Positions 1 to 12,700 of a stretch of 64,000 bases of DNA are shown piece after piece. The stretch's first letter is position 1; every line of letters starts with the position of its first letter. Where the stretch lies: assembly GCF_910592395.1 (NCBI RefSeq), contig NC_088309.1:17054599-17118598 (forward strand). The letters run 5' to 3'. The position numbers and the translations under genes were made by a program. The notes below the pieces were generated by a model. The model saw only the letters and a list, made by a program, of their open reading frames with translations, searched no databases and was not told the origin of the DNA. The DNA is from Lineus longissimus (Eukaryota > Nemertea > Pilidiophora > Heteronemertea > Lineidae).

Positions 1-155
1 TTTTTTAATTCTGGCAACATTCTAAAAACCACCTCTTTTTTGGAATTATATGTGAATTCAGTGTTGAAATAAATATGAGCTAAATTGTTCTTAATTCCTT
101 CAATTTGTAGAGTGGCACTCACTTTTCTGATTCAGAATTGACCTTTCATTTTCAG

Positions 156-324
156 GACCAGGAATGGAAGCGTGTCATTCTGGGGTGCACCAATGAGATG
201 CGAGACGCTTCAGGACCTGTGCCGTATGGCATTACGCCGCGTCACACGGTCGCCAGTCATCAGTAAACTTCCATTGCCACTGAGGCTGAAAGAGTTCTTA
301 GAATACAAGAGGTTTCAATTCTGA
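156..324 (+). CDS. 3' terminal coding exon of a WSB1/2-like WD40 and SOCS-box protein
   Basis: The exon follows a pyrimidine-rich acceptor ending TTTTCAG at 155 and runs to TGA at 322-324, giving 55 residues after one base that completes a split codon. It begins TRNGSVSFWGAP, the closing strand of a WD40 blade. Next comes a SOCS box: an elongin-BC box LQDLCRMALRRV and a cullin-box motif KLPLPLRLKEFL, ending EYKRFQF. SOCS-box proteins act as substrate adaptors of elongin/cullin E3 ubiquitin ligases. The order blade, then SOCS box, then a short end in YxxF is that of WSB1 and WSB2 rather than the ankyrin ASB or SPRY SPSB families, as judged from memory of those proteins. The other exons lie left of the window. 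Positions 1-155 are intron. Confidence 0.75.
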
Positions 325-1508
325 AAGATGTTTGAATTCAAAAACTGCAGAATTGAATTTTCCTGGTACTAGCATGGCCATGTCAAAACCACAACACTTT
401 TCATTTCTTACCACTTATGATTTTGATCGAAATTGGTCCTAAAGGAATGATTTTGATCAAAATTGGTCCGATTGTAATGATTTTGATCAAATTTGGTCCT
501 ATTGCAATGATTTTGATATATTTGTCCAATATTGTAATGATTTTGATCAAAATTGGTCCTATTTCACCGGGATAGATTTGGTACTGATTTTATCCTGGTA
601 CTGGGCATAGGTCCTAATGAATTACGACAGGAGCATGGTTTATTTGTTATAATTTGCTCGGCAGGACTGCAGCTGTGTGTCTTAGGCTCTAAACAGCTGA
701 ATATTAGGAGAGTGCCCTTCTCTACTCTAATGCCAGAAGTCCAGGAGTTCTAATCAGTGCTAGCGTACAGTATTATCTACCGTAATATTAAACACCACAT
801 CGAAAAACCCAACAATATTTTTTGTTATAGATCCAAATACAGGATCACCAGCTTGGTTTAATCTAGTCCAAATGTTCTGTAATCACAAGCTATTTTCAAA
901 AAATTGATGTTCTTCAAATTTCCGTCTGTACTCTACTATAATTCTTCAACAGGAAATGGTTTGATTATTGTTGATCGTCTTGGTTGCCATTGTCATCTGT
1001 GAACTTGTTGAAAGTGAACAGTGATGACTGTAAGATCATAACCATGGAAACTGACGATTAGTCCCGAAAATGAAAAGAGGCTTATTCATTTTCGGACTTG
1101 CCGGCCATTAACTGCAATGGGGGCCTACAGCTTTCATATGCCTTTGACGACATCTTGAACAATAGAATTCCCCTGCGAAATTCAGACGGTCGAAAATTTT
1201 TCATAACATTGATGTTTGGAAGTATTGCTTATAACTGTTTGTATGCACAAGTGTATATCAGGTGTGAAATAGCACTTTCGTTTATTGCATTTGATGAATC
1301 TTCACATTCAGGACAAGTTTTCAGAAAGTTTTAAGCTACCTCACTGTTTGAATTGTCGACCAACAACATCACTTTCGTCTTCATTTCCTGGAAATTCTGA
1401 ATCAACTGACTCTGAGGGCATGTTGGTCGAGCAGTTGGATTATGAATTCCTACATTACATATTTTTCATCTTAATCAGCTGCTGCGGTGTAAAATAATGT
1501 TACTTCGT
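325..1508. other. Non-coding stretch after the WSB-like stop
   Basis: The proximal part is presumably 3' UTR. Apart from a 30-bp tandem repeat at 418-565, I see no coding signal. ATTAAA occurs near 785, but nothing shows that it is used. Confidence 0.4.
418..565 (+). repeat. 30-bp tandem repeat, five copies
   Basis: The motif ATGATTTTGATC starts at 418, 448, 478, 508 (one mismatch) and 538, an exact 30-bp period. Each unit carries a form of AAATTGGTCCTATTG. It probably lies in the 3' UTR or just downstream of the WSB-like gene. Confidence 0.85.
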
Positions 1509-1512
1509 TTAA

Positions 1513-2027
1513 CTCTTTCACTGGCACTGCCAATAACGTTTTAAAACGTTATTGAAAATAGGTCTCTAAATTGCCAATAACGTTTCAAAACGTTATCTCA
1601 GTGTTTTCATCTACCCATCAAAAGTAAACCAAACTATTGATTCTACGTTGATTTAAACCTCCCGCCATGTCTTCGGAAGTGTTCTCGGAAGCATTCGGCT
1701 CAATCTCGTCCCCAGGAAGTCGGTATTTCGAGTCAGGTGAAGTGGTGAAGAAAGACCAATTTGAGATCAATTTGCGTGATCAGCCTGATTCTGATGGTGA
1801 TAATGACCAGGCAGTTGGGGGTATAATGATAAAAGTAGTAGTGACAATGACTCAGGTGATGGTGGGCAGGGGGCGCAGCCTGCTGCAGGTGGGAATCAAG
1901 CTGGCCGAGGGCGTGGTCGAGGGCACCAAAGAGGGCCCCCAGCTCCTGCTACAAAAAAGTGGTAAAAATGGCAAAAATGCTGGCAAGATGGGGGAATAAC
2001 TTTAAAATATGGCTGGCAGTGAAAGAG
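1513..2027. mobile_element. Short piggyBac-type DNA transposon remnant (TTAA target duplication)
   Basis: TTAA at 1509-1512 and 2028-2031 flank a 515-bp segment. Its ends are inverted: the left begins CTCTTTCACTGGCA and the right, read inward, CTCTTTCACTGCCA. TTAA duplications and such termini are typical of piggyBac-superfamily elements. Inside the left end are two near-palindromes of AATAACGTTTYAAAACGTTAT (1531-1554 and about 1575-1597). A broken reading frame follows (separate entry). The element is far too short for a full transposase and is non-autonomous. Confidence 0.75.
1667..1999 (+). pseudogene. Frameshifted N-terminal fragment of a transposon protein
   Basis: An ATG in good context (CCCGCCATGTCTTCG) opens a frame with an acidic Ser/Asp-rich start (SDGDNDQAVGG). 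Near 1810-1820 coherent coding shifts by one base, continuing as YNDKSSSDNDSGDGG and a Gly/Arg-rich stretch up to a TAA at 963-965 of the second kilobase. An acidic low-complexity N-terminus is common in piggyBac-type transposases. No DDD catalytic region is present, so this is a decayed fragment in the element at 1513-2027. Any identity beyond transposon remnant is inference. Confidence 0.5.
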
Positions 2028-2031
2028 TTAA

Positions 2032-3366
2032 TATCTGCAGAATTTTTTAGTTTGGATATGCTTCATGTGGTGTGGTTAGATTGTTGCCAGCGTTAGGTTT
2101 CCTTAGGATGAGCTGCAAGCCATAACCCGATGGTTGGAGAGATTTTTGTTGATGTACCATTTGTTCATGTGTTTCAAAGTGGTTATTTTTCGTCTTGAAT
2201 TTAAATCACAAGATCAATTGTTCTAAACAAATATTGTCCCCAACGCTGACATTAAAGGCCTAATTTTGAATTTGTAATTGAATTTTAAAATGTCCAATTG
2301 CGGGAATACATACTAGATATAAATTTCAACATTGCCATTGTGTAGATTGATGTACAGTTAACGTGAAAACAAAGTTTCATCAAATTCGTATTCATAATAA
2401 CTGCACTACGGCATTGTGTATTAGTGGATTTCTATTTAACTGGACCACAAGTCATTACGAACGGTGTACCCCTTTAACTGAAGGAGATAACACCAATTTA
2501 GGTTAACGCCAGCGTGAGTGATAAAACTTGTTTGGTACAGCTGGGACCAGGGGTGAACGTTGGGTTCTATTCAGTAATGCATGCGACCTTAATTTCGCTT
2601 CTGCAACCAAAAAAGTCAATGTCTTCACACACTTGTAGTTGCAACCTGATTTTGGCTTGTGCCACCGAAATTGTTTTTTTCTGAAAGTGAACTTTGTCAC
2701 CTGAAGATGCACGAAGGACTCTCGATTTGTTTTTGCCAACTTTTGGCAGCGGGTTTATTGTGTTTCAGTAACATATATTGTACTTGGAATTAAAGCATGA
2801 GGATACCAGTCCTTCTATGTAAATATTACTTGTGTACAATTTGACATTGGCAGCTAATTTGCATATGCTCTGAGTCTTTCCAGCTCCTTGGGTGTGTAGT
2901 GCTGTACATTCGTATTATTCTGATGCTGCATTTTATGTTGCTTGCCAGAGAGGTATCGATCCCCAAGAAGGGCGATGAAAATCCCATTCTGTGTTCATTA
3001 AGATATTTTACAGAGCTCTGCCTCTGCAGGCAGGTGCCAACAGGCTGCAGCTTCTTCAATCCTCACCACTTTCAGCAATCTGAGAATTGAATTTCAGGGC
3101 ATTGCAGTTGTTATTGTTGAGTATAATCTGCCCAGTGACAGTTTTTATTTCTCTGTTATATCTTCACACTAATCATGAATGTCAGTGTAGTGTTTTTAAA
3201 AGAATATTGCTAAAAGCTGTTAAGCAATTTCGTGGGCTTTTGCAGCGTGGACTCCACTGAATGGAGATTTTGACTGCAGGTCCAGGCCTGCCACATGGAC
3301 AGGAAATAGCACCCTCTGCCTGATAAATCCAGGACACATATGTGCATACCCAGCTTGGTTTTGGGG
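2032..3366. other. Gene-free stretch
   Basis: No reading frame here shows splice signals, a domain or plausible protein composition, and no repeat is evident by eye. Confidence 0.4.
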
Positions 3367-3540
3367 TCACTGGGTGTTGGTGCTGCCATGTCTCATTTGG
3401 GTCTAGGATAACTGGTTCTGAGGCATAGCTAAGCCTAAAGGCTTATCACCACATCAGTCACTGGGTGCCATGTCTAATTTGGGTCTGGGATAACTGGTTC
3501 TGAGGCTTAGCTAAGCCTAAAGGCCTATCACCACATCAGC
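3367..3540. repeat. 82-bp tandem duplication
   Basis: Two adjacent copies share GGATAACTGGTTCTGAGGC at 3406 and 3488, followed by TAGCTAAGCCTAAAGGC and ATCACCACATCAG. They differ at a few bases and by a small indel. Confidence 0.8.
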
Positions 3541-4059
3541 CTTACATGCGGTGTATAGGCACCAGGCTTTTATTAAAGGGCAACATGGGGTGAAATAACA
3601 GTCATGGACATATACGCTGCATGAAACACTTATGTGGAGAAAAGCCTTCAGAGCAGAACCTTCTATTCAGTCATAATATAAGAACTAACATTTTTGTATT
3701 ATAGTATTTCATTGTGAACATGGCTTCTAGACTGATCACATTCCCTTCTATATGTATTATGATGAGGTCAACTATTTGTATATTAATCAACATGGGGCTG
3801 TGAGTTAAAACGAGAAGCTTTTCTCGATCTGCTCATGTGACATATCGGGTATAAAAAAGATGTCGGTTCTCAAAGATGTCGGTTCTCAAAAAGGGTGTAA
3901 TTCATTTGGTTGCCTTTTTTTTTCTTTGATAAAGCCTATTTAGACTCGGAAGCATTCTGAATAAATATATTGTACATGTGCATATATTGTATCTAGTCTA
4001 GTTTAACAGTATGTGCTTGTTCTTGTGCTTAAGTTTTTTTCGTTTTTGGCTCACCGTAG

Positions 4060-4130
4060 GGGAGTCTATACAACACCGCAGTGTCCGTCGTCCGTCGTCG
4101 TCCGTCGTCGTCCGTCGTCGTCGTATCCTG
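4060..4130. repeat. CGTC-rich simple repeat at the edge of a dispersed repeat
   Basis: GGCTCACCGTAGGGGAGTC is followed by tandem TCCGTCG/TCGTCG units at about 4081-4126. It directly abuts the 301-bp tandem array and probably belongs to the same repeat family. Confidence 0.65.
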
Positions 4131-4143
4131 TTTCAAAAACAGT

Positions 4144-5010
4144 GGCACGTTTCTTAACCGCTAAGCCTATGAACTTGTAACTTTGTACACAGGACTCCCT
4201 TGGTCAGATGACCTGTGACACTAAATTTCGGTCCGATCTGATTCTTAATTTGGCCACCAGGGGGCCGAATGTAGATTTCTAAAAAGTGTGATATCTCGCT
4301 TATTAATAACTTGTTTGGAATGAAATTTTTGTGGTAGGTACTCATAGCAAGGGTACATCATATATCGTACGGGTTTTTAATTTGACCTACTTTTCAAGGT
4401 CACAGAGGTCAAATGGCGTAAATTGGCTGTTTCAGTGTAACTATGGCACGTTTTTCAACCTCCACAGCTATGAACTTGAAACTTAGTACATATAACCCCC
4501 TATACCAGATAACCTCTGGTGCTGAATTTCGGTCTGATCTGATTCTCAACTTGGCCACCAGGGGGCCGAATGTGGATACCTAAAAAGTGTGATAATTCGC
4601 TTATCAATAACTTGTTTTCAATAAAACTTTCGTGGTGGGTACTAATAGCAAGGATACATCATATATCGTACGGGTTTTTAATTTGACCTACTTTTCAAGG
4701 TTGCAGAGGTCAAATGGCATAAATTGGCTGTTTCAGTGTAACTATGGCACGTTTCTCAACCGCCACAGCTATGAACTTGAAACTTGGTACATATAACCCC
4801 CTATATCAGATAACGTCTTGTGCTGAATATCGGTCCGATCTGATTCTCAATTTGGCCACCAGGGGGTCGAATGTGGATATCTAAAAAGTGTGATATCTCG
4901 CTTGATGACTTGTTTTCGATAAAACTTTTGTGGTAGGTACTCATAGCAAGGATACATCATATATCATATGGGTTTTTAATTTGACCTACTTGTCAAGGTC
5001 ACAGAGGTCA
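4144..5010. repeat. Three tandem copies of a ~301-bp repeat
   Basis: GGCACGTTT starts at 4144, 4445 and 4746, a period of about 301 bp. Each unit repeats TTTGGCCACCAGGGGG, AAAAAGTGTGATA, ATACATCATATATC and GACCTACTT followed by AAGGT. Copies differ by scattered substitutions, and the third has a short deletion around 4906. All frames contain stops. Confidence 0.85.
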
Positions 5011-5034
5011 CAACGCAGACACAGATATGGCCGA

Positions 5035-5115
5035 AATTGCATGTTTCGTGTTTTTCGTGTTGTGGCAATCCAAAGGTCGTGAGTTCAAACCCCGGTCAAG
5101 GACGGCCAAAAATAT
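5035..5115 (+). mobile_element. Possible tRNA-derived SINE fragment
   Basis: AGGTCGTGAGTTCAAACCCC contains a good match to a pol III B box (GGTTCRANNCC type), followed by an A/T-rich tail. I could not identify an A box upstream with confidence, so this may be a truncated SINE or chance. Confidence 0.3.
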
Positions 5116-5867
5116 TTTTTTTATTTTCGATGATATTTTTATTGCAGGGACTCTTAGCAATCACACGATATTGATCTTGTTGATGTCATAGACAATTATT
5201 GGTTGGATCATAAACTTATATATACTGCCCTGTCTTATTACTTGACATCAATACACATCTAAAAAAAGTCTTCATGCCTGATTGTGTTCACCATATTCAC
5301 CTGTAAACTAAGCATGATCCTGCCTACTAAAAGATGTATACGGTGAGCACAATGGCCCCTGGCCGTTTCATTGCTACACTTTATCATAAACTATGAGTGC
5401 TTCTTGGAAAAGGGGAAATTTCTAGGTTCTTTCTCTTTCCTCGACTAGTATATAAATGTAAATAATATATGCATTAAAAGCAGCTTGTTCATAACCGGTA
5501 AATTGTTTACACTATTAGTTTAAAAATTGAGTAAATATTTATATGAATAATAAATATTCAAGTCATGAAAAAACCTTGGTGTTTTTAGTTAACTTTTGTT
5601 AAAGACCTGCCACGCTAGTACAGGTTGTATATTGACATGTCCTTCGATGGATATGAGCCTGGTGAATAATTAGTCCAGTGGACAAATCATGTCACAGACC
5701 AGCTGTAGAAAGTTTATGAGAGAAGATGAAAAAAATAGTCACATCGCATTGTTCACACATTTGTCATATTATAAGCTTGTACCCCATCCCACTTATGTAA
5801 GGGTAGGTATGGGGTACAGTCCTGTAGCGTACCGTCACAACACAACCGAGTCGAGTGAAGACAATGT
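5116..5867. other. Gene-free stretch
   Basis: AT-rich spacer with no convincing exon or repeat before the minisatellite. Confidence 0.4.
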
Positions 5868-7190
5868 TTGAACTTGACTGGGTGAAGTTTGGCACTGGCA
5901 CAACATGCTCGACCAGGGTGAAGACGATATTAGGACAAGAGTGGCACATGGCTGACCAGGGTGAAGACGTTGTTTGAACTATAACATAAACAGGGTGAAG
6001 TTGGGTACTGTCACAGCATGGCTGACTAGGGTGAGGGCGATTCTAGAAAAAAACGAGATGAAGTTGGGCACTGTCACAACTTTGACGACGGGTGAAGACG
6101 ATGTTAGAACAAAACTGCCATTGTCACATCATGGAGTCGCACTGTCACAACTGGGAGGAAGAAGATGTTTGCACCAGACAGGGTGAAGTTGGGCACTGTC
6201 ACAACATTGACGACTGGGATGAAGACGATGTTTACACCAGACATGGGGGAAGTTGGGCACTGTCACAACATTGATGACTGGGGTGAAGACGATGTTAGAA
6301 CAAAACTGTCACTGTCACATCATGGAGTCACACTGTCCCAACTGGGATGAAGACGATGTTTGGACCAGACGGGGTGAAGTTGGGCACTGTCACAACATTG
6401 ACGACTGGGCTGAAGACGATGTTAGAACAAAACTGTCACTGTCACATCATGGAGTCACACTGTCCCAACTGGGATGAAGACGATGTTTGGACCAGACGGG
6501 GTGAAGTTGGACACTGTCACAACATTGACGACTGGGCTGAAGACGATGTTTTGACGAATGGGACAAAGTTAGTCACTAGCTGTCACAAAATGAATGACAG
6601 GTTAAGATGATGATAGAACAAAGTGGGACGGAGTTGGGAATTGCACAACATGGCTGGCTGGGTTGAAGACGATTATTGAATAAGATGGGATGAAATTGGT
6701 CACTGTCACAACTGACTGGGTGAAGACGATGTTATAACAAGTCAAGATAAATTGGTCACTGTATGTTGAGGTTGAAGACGATTATTGATCAATAAGTGAA
6801 ATAAGGGAAGAAGTACTAGTTGGTACCGGCCGGTCACAACATTGGCTGTTTTGGATAAAGACGATGTAAAAACAAGATGGGCTGAAGTTGGTCCCTATCG
6901 CAACATGATGCGTTTGGGATAAACAAGACAAGATGAAGTTGGCCACTGTGGGGGACAGTAGTAGAGTGCGGCGAAGACGATTTTGAAACAAGACGGGATG
7001 AAGTTGGAAACTATTACAAAATAAACTATTGTGGTGAAGACGACGATAATACAAGACTAGATGAAGTTGGTCACCGTAACAACATGACTGACTTTGAGTG
7101 AAAACAATGATAGAACAAGACGGAATGAAATTAGTCACTGTCACAACATGACTGACTGGGGATAAGACGATACGTTTGAACAAGACGGGT
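5868..7190 (+). repeat. Degenerate minisatellite, units of roughly 60-65 bp
   Basis: Variants of GGGTGAAGACGATGTTAGAA, then GATGAAGTTGGGCACTGTCA, then CAACATTGACGACTGG recur throughout. A 127-bp higher-order duplication is visible: GATGTTAGAACAAAACTGTC occurs at 6291 and 6418 with matching downstream sequence. Open frames inside are repeat read-through in several frames and are not genes. Confidence 0.85.
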
Positions 7191-7610
7191 TAAAATAGGG
7201 GCAATACCATAACGTAGACGAAGACTCGGCCCTCTCATTCAGCAAATTGAAAGGGACCCAATGCTCGAACCAATATTCTAACATGACCCCCTTTCTAGGG
7301 GACTGTCATCTAACTTTTGACCCCCTTTCTTGGGGACTTCTTGCATGAAATTACCCTTTTTAACACATGTATTTCAACTCATTTTCATTAGTTTCTCAGT
7401 TTCTATTCTGAAAACAAGGTAAAATCAGTAAGCTTGTCAAACTTTTTAATGAAAAAGCACCTCTTATGACGAGTTGCAAGACATCTCTCTGAACACGTAC
7501 CACCCTTTTTTTCGTTTTCTCGGGGATTTACACCCTAGTTTTCAAATCAAAATGACCCCCATCCCCTAGAAAATTGGTACGCGAACGCGGCCCCCTAACG
7601 TATCTGACGG
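7191..7610. other. Unique spacer between minisatellite blocks
   Basis: It contains two imperfect copies of GACCCCCTTTCTWGGGGAC (about 7283-7338) and otherwise nothing I can name. Confidence 0.4.
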
Positions 7611-7860
7611 GGGGAGGGTGGGTGGCGGCGGTGAAGACGAAGTTTCAACAAGAGGGGATGAAGTTCGGCACTGTTACAACATAAGCGACGCGGGAGAAGG
7701 CAATATTGGAACAATACGGGATGAAATTGTGCACTGTCACAATATGACTGACTGGGGTGAGGGCATGTTAGAACGATACGGGATGAAATTGTGCACTGTC
7801 ACAATATGACTGACTGGGGTGAGGGCATGTTAGAACAAGACGGGATGAAGTTGGAACATG
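7611..7860 (+). repeat. Second block of the same minisatellite
   Basis: The block continues the 5868-7190 motif: GAACGATACGGGATGAAATT, GTGCACTGTCACAATATGAC and TGACTGGGGTGAGGGCATGT appear in two almost identical tandem copies at about 7740-7830. Confidence 0.8.
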
Positions 7861-9654
7861 GTTGACAACGGGTTCCATATTTTATTCGTGATTCTAAAGA
7901 ATTTAGTTCGACAACAGGCCCGGCCGAAGGAGAAAGAAAAATGAATGTATTTAAAGGCCCCAGATGACTGTAAAAAGTCAATGAGAATCTAAGGTTGCAG
8001 TGAACTCAAATCATTTATGATTTTCAGACCAGAGCCATCTCTGTCAAATCATTATATTATATAAAAAACATTAGATCATATAAAAAAACGTGTATGATGT
8101 CATGTTGTCTCTTTAGAAGTATCCGCGTTCATGAGATATTAACAATATAATAAGATTTCAAAAGATTGCTGCCTTTTCGAATCGCAATGATTTTTTTAAA
8201 GTCAAGTCATGTTGACATATATAAGACATCCGTACGTCAAGTTTCAACTTCCTAGACTTACTGGTGAACAACGACGCCATTGGCGTAGCTGGCGGGCGAT
8301 GACTCACCACCACCACCACCACCATAAAAGTCACCAAAACACATGTTTTGGCCCGTGATTTTGACCGAAAATTTTCAATAAGTGTCAGTTCCCCCCATCC
8401 CCACCCCCCCCCCCCCCCCCCCCGACCAAAAAGCTACCTACGCCCCTGGACGGTGACGACAGATACCGGACAATACCATTTGAATCATTCGTTCCCCGAA
8501 ATTTTAACCTGGGACACCCCTACTCCTGATGTGGTGGTTATACGGTCACACACAAGCCTTCGCTCCACTACCGGTTAACCGCGCTAACTCCCAAACCACT
8601 GTGCGGAAGCGTGGACGTTATCGCGTTGATGTCCGATGTGGGAGTAACCAAATGGAGTGTTTATCTTACCCCGGGGTTGTGGTTTATCCCCAGAGCGAGA
8701 ATATAAGCCTCACTATAAATGTGGTCTCAGAAGACCTTCTCCAAGGCAGATATGATATTCAAGCATGACCGATTCGATCACCACACTCCTTTTACCCTGT
8801 TACTGCGCGGAGTGTGCTCAGAACACCATACCATCAGATACCGGATTCCCGGGGCTGGCCGGTTGAAAAAAAAGAGTATCACTGTCCACCGATTACACAA
8901 CTTAATGGATCACATCCGACAGTCCTGAAAACATCCATTATCCTGTGGACACGAAAAATGTACATTCTGTAAATCAATATTTTCAATAAATGTCAAACTG
9001 TTTTACGCGTCATCCGGGAAAAGATTTTACCATGGCGACAGAGATTCAATAAATCAGTATCAAAGTGCAGGATATGACAAAGTAAACGTAATAGTTTACT
9101 TGTTACCGTGCGCGCAAATTAATCATTCAGTTCATTATTTTGCTTCGGTGGTCAATCTCGCGCAGATGCCAGAGGACACATGCAACATATAGCTTTCGTT
9201 TTCTCCGCTTCACTACAGGCGCGTGGGACGAGCAAGACTGATTCCTTGTATCAACATTATTGATTAATACAACCTGCAATTAGGCATTTGTTTCGTTCAA
9301 TAATCATTCGATAATTCATTACCCGTGAACAAGACTTTTTTTCTGCCGATCAGGCCGGCCCAGATGTTGACAAAAAAGGAAATCAATCCCAGAGGAAGAT
9401 CTGGCCATTTTGTGTCGGATTTGCCAGACAGAATTTTGTAAAAAAATGCGGAGTATCCAGAAACGAGATTGACTTCACTTGACAAAATATGTTATGGATT
9501 TTACTAGGAATGTTATCCAAAGCAATAGCTCCGACCCCTGGCAACCAAACATGCCTGCTGTCGAGTAAGAAACTGAAAACAAGAGAGGTCGGTTTTCTCG
9601 TTTTTGCTGGATGATGAAGGACACATATCGTGACTTTGTAACAACCGGATAAAT
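7861..9654. other. Gene-free stretch upstream of the WBP1-like gene
   Basis: It contains a CAC repeat near 8311 and a C-tract at 8404-8423. An AATAAA lies at 8985-8990. Small open frames around 8529-8928 lack splice sites or recognisable domains. The 5' UTR and promoter of the gene starting at 9655 presumably lie here, but I see no defined promoter element. Confidence 0.4.
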
Positions 9655-9708
9655 ATGTCGGGAGAATTCGCGTTTGCTCTTGGTGTTTTTTTGCAAGCTA
9701 CTATCAGG
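9655..9708 (+). CDS. WBP1-like exon 1 (start codon, signal peptide)
   Basis: ATG at 9655 (context AAATATGTC) gives MSGEFAFALGVFLQATIR, then donor AGG|GTAAGT. The hydrophobic run FALGVFLQATI continues into exon 2 (VAHS), a plausible signal peptide with cleavage near VAHS-K. It ends in phase 0. Confidence 0.6.
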
Positions 9709-12700
9709 GTAAGTTTGACGTGTAGGATATAGTCAGTATCGATATGCTTTCGGTTGGTAATCCTATCGTTTGAGACGCTGGAAGAAAATACCCAACTCGG
9801 CTACTCGAAAAGGAAAACCAAATCGATGACTGCCGCATTATTCGTTATTTTTTTGACGCGCAAAGACCCAGTGCTGGCTTGTCGTCCGAGGTCGGAATTG
9901 AAGTCACCCCGATAGCACGACGCTATCGTCTTTGCCAGTGTAGTCGTACTAGCGGGGTTGATACCAACTCAATGACGTCATGGTGCCGTTCCTCCTTCAG
10001 TTTATGTTTTTATAATGGATACATCCATACTGGTGACTGAGACCATGTATCTATCCAAATTCAAATTCAATTTTTCGCACCATCTGAACAGCCTACAGCG
10101 CGTCGTCAATGCATCGATCCGCACAAAAACGGAGCGCTAATTACTTTGGTCCAGTCGGGATTAAAACTGGCATGGCGCCATAATTCAGTCAGATTTCGAG
10201 CTTTTATCTGTTTTATGTGCAATTTGATGATGCTAGATAATACTGTAGAGTGGAAGGTGACTGGCGAGCCAACAGTTTGGTAACAATGCGTCCTTTAAGA
10301 CCTGACCAGGTGCTCAGCTGCGAGACCCGTATGCCCATGCTTTTGTATTGAGGCCAGAGCTAGTGAAAAAGACCAGAATCTCAGGATGAAGATAACCCCC
10401 GTGATCACATGCATAATAAATTCTTGAAAACATAATTTACGGAAACGCTTCCCTTATTTGGAGTTGTCGCCGAATCGGACTATTTCACCCTTCGCACTAT
10501 ATACATGTACACCCGCACATTCGACAACGCCACTTTGTCCAAGTCAAGTCAGCCGTAGATCGAAAAGTACGAGTTTTTTCCCCTTGAAATTGGTTTGCAT
10601 AAAAAGGGCAACTCGGTGCATGTCATTCTTGCTTTCAACGATGAATACCCAAATTGCTCGGCCCCTCAAACACCAGATGAAAATCTGTAAGAGGTATCGC
10701 ACATTCTTTTCATGAATTGCTGTTCATATTGGACATTCAGCTACATTCTGAAACAGCTATAGCTCAAGTCATACCCGCTAATCAAGCTGCGCCCGGGCGC
10801 CCGATCAAGAAGGAATTATATTTCTTCTTGATCAATGTGACACGTCAGGTTTGCCGCGACTCACTTGCAATTATGTCGGCACTTGATTTCCTTATATGCG
10901 ATGAATATTAGTCTGCCACAATACGTTCATTCCCGGTATTCATAGCAAAGCTATTCATCAGTTCCATGCAACTTAATTGCAAAAGGCCGCAAAGAACGCA
11001 ACTTGGCGAACTGCATGTTCTCAATACATTTTATACTTCGTTTTCCTACCAGAAAATCGATTCTGATCGAACCTAAGTTTATCGTCCCTATTGAAGCGAA
11101 GCGAGCGAATGAGAAATGCTACGTCTATGGTAGGCGGTAGGGGACATGTAAATCAGAAATAAATAGCTGCCGCATAAACCTCCCGCAAAATTAACATCCG
11201 CCGGAATAAAAAAGAGAACATATCGTCCTCTGCTCCTGATTGGCTAAGACGGAATTTTACGACGAGATTTTACGGTAGATTTTTGTGGGAGATTTATGCG
11301 GCATATATTTGACCGGCCGTATATTTCTGATTTATGTCCTCTACCGCCTACAATACGTCCTAGTCCACTATAAGCAAGTGCCCTGTCGCACTATAACTTG
11401 GATGGATGTTATTATGAAGAAATATACGTCCACTTTCGCCAGAAGCCGGAACACCATTTCCAGATCTTGCATGACAGTCCTGAATAAGCTAACTGTAGGC
11501 TAGACAATGGTGAAACTGTAGACACTGAAACTGTAGACGATCTCCAGTTAATTCGAATCCAGTGAACTGGGCCATGTAGAATTAGCGGAATGAGCGGAAT
11601 GAGCGGATTCTGGGCTTAAATCACCTGGAAAAGTCAGTATTTGTCGCGACGATCGTCGCCATGCCTGAACTCTGAAGACGAAAGGAGGTACGCGGGTAAT
11701 ACAGCGCTGCGCACAGCTACCGACTGAACTAAACTGTCCCTGCAGACCTGTTTTCATGCCCTCATTGCGAGTAATGGCTTAACGACTGTAAAACGCCATT
11801 TTCAAATAATCTTTGTGGCGTATTGAACAAATCAAAACTTAATGAATTCATTAAGTTCTATTTTGTATGATATCACATCATATTTTGTATACAGAATCCG
11901 CTGATTCCGCTGATTCCGCTAATTCTACATGTCCAGTGAACTGCATGTTTGATTTGCATAGTCTTATTGTAAAACCGCCTGGATGACTGAACGCATACGC
12001 CAGTATGTCAAAGTTGGGTGGATATCATCATAAACAAATAACTGCATAAAGGTTTCAATAGGAATAAGCAATACTCTTCTCTGTCAGTTCATGCCATGAA
12101 GCGAAGCGAGAGACCATAAGGATTGTACATTCTGGTCCTAATTACAGTGTAGACCGTTGCACTGCCCGAGTAGATATTATAATGTGCCATAAAGAAATAA
12201 CAACTAAAAGGTTTCACTACGATTTCATTGCGGCCTTTTGCAATTTCATATAGCCTATTTATCACTGTCTGTTCATGAAACGAAGCGAGAGACCGAGGAG
12301 TGCTAAATTTTAGGTCTACCTCGTACACATACTTTACAAAAGGTTTCACCAGGGTCTGTAAGGCAATGCCTATCTGTGTAAGTTGATGCTGAAGCGAAGC
12401 AAGCGACTAAGGAACCGTTGAACAGTGTAGACTATTGCGCTACATTGGGTGGATATCATTGTTCTTGTAAATGAATAACACAAAGTATTTAAAGGTTTCA
12501 CTAGCATTTTAAGCAAATAGAAAAATAGCTTTTGAAAAATTCATGAGGTGAAGCGCCGGGGCACTAAGATTGTACATTTTAAAAAGGGATAAAGTATTGC
12601 TGCCAGTGAGATATTGTACACTTGTAATGTTTTTCGGTCAGCCCAGAGTAACCAGCAGGTCACCCATCCACCAATTTATGTTGCCGAACGCGGAAATGTC

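Noticed and set aside
8529-8928. Two overlapping small frames (about 79 and 69 codons) before an AATAAA at 8985
   Set aside because: Part of the first looks protein-like (SENISLTINVVSEDLLQGRY), but no acceptor, domain or partner exon could be found, so it is not called.
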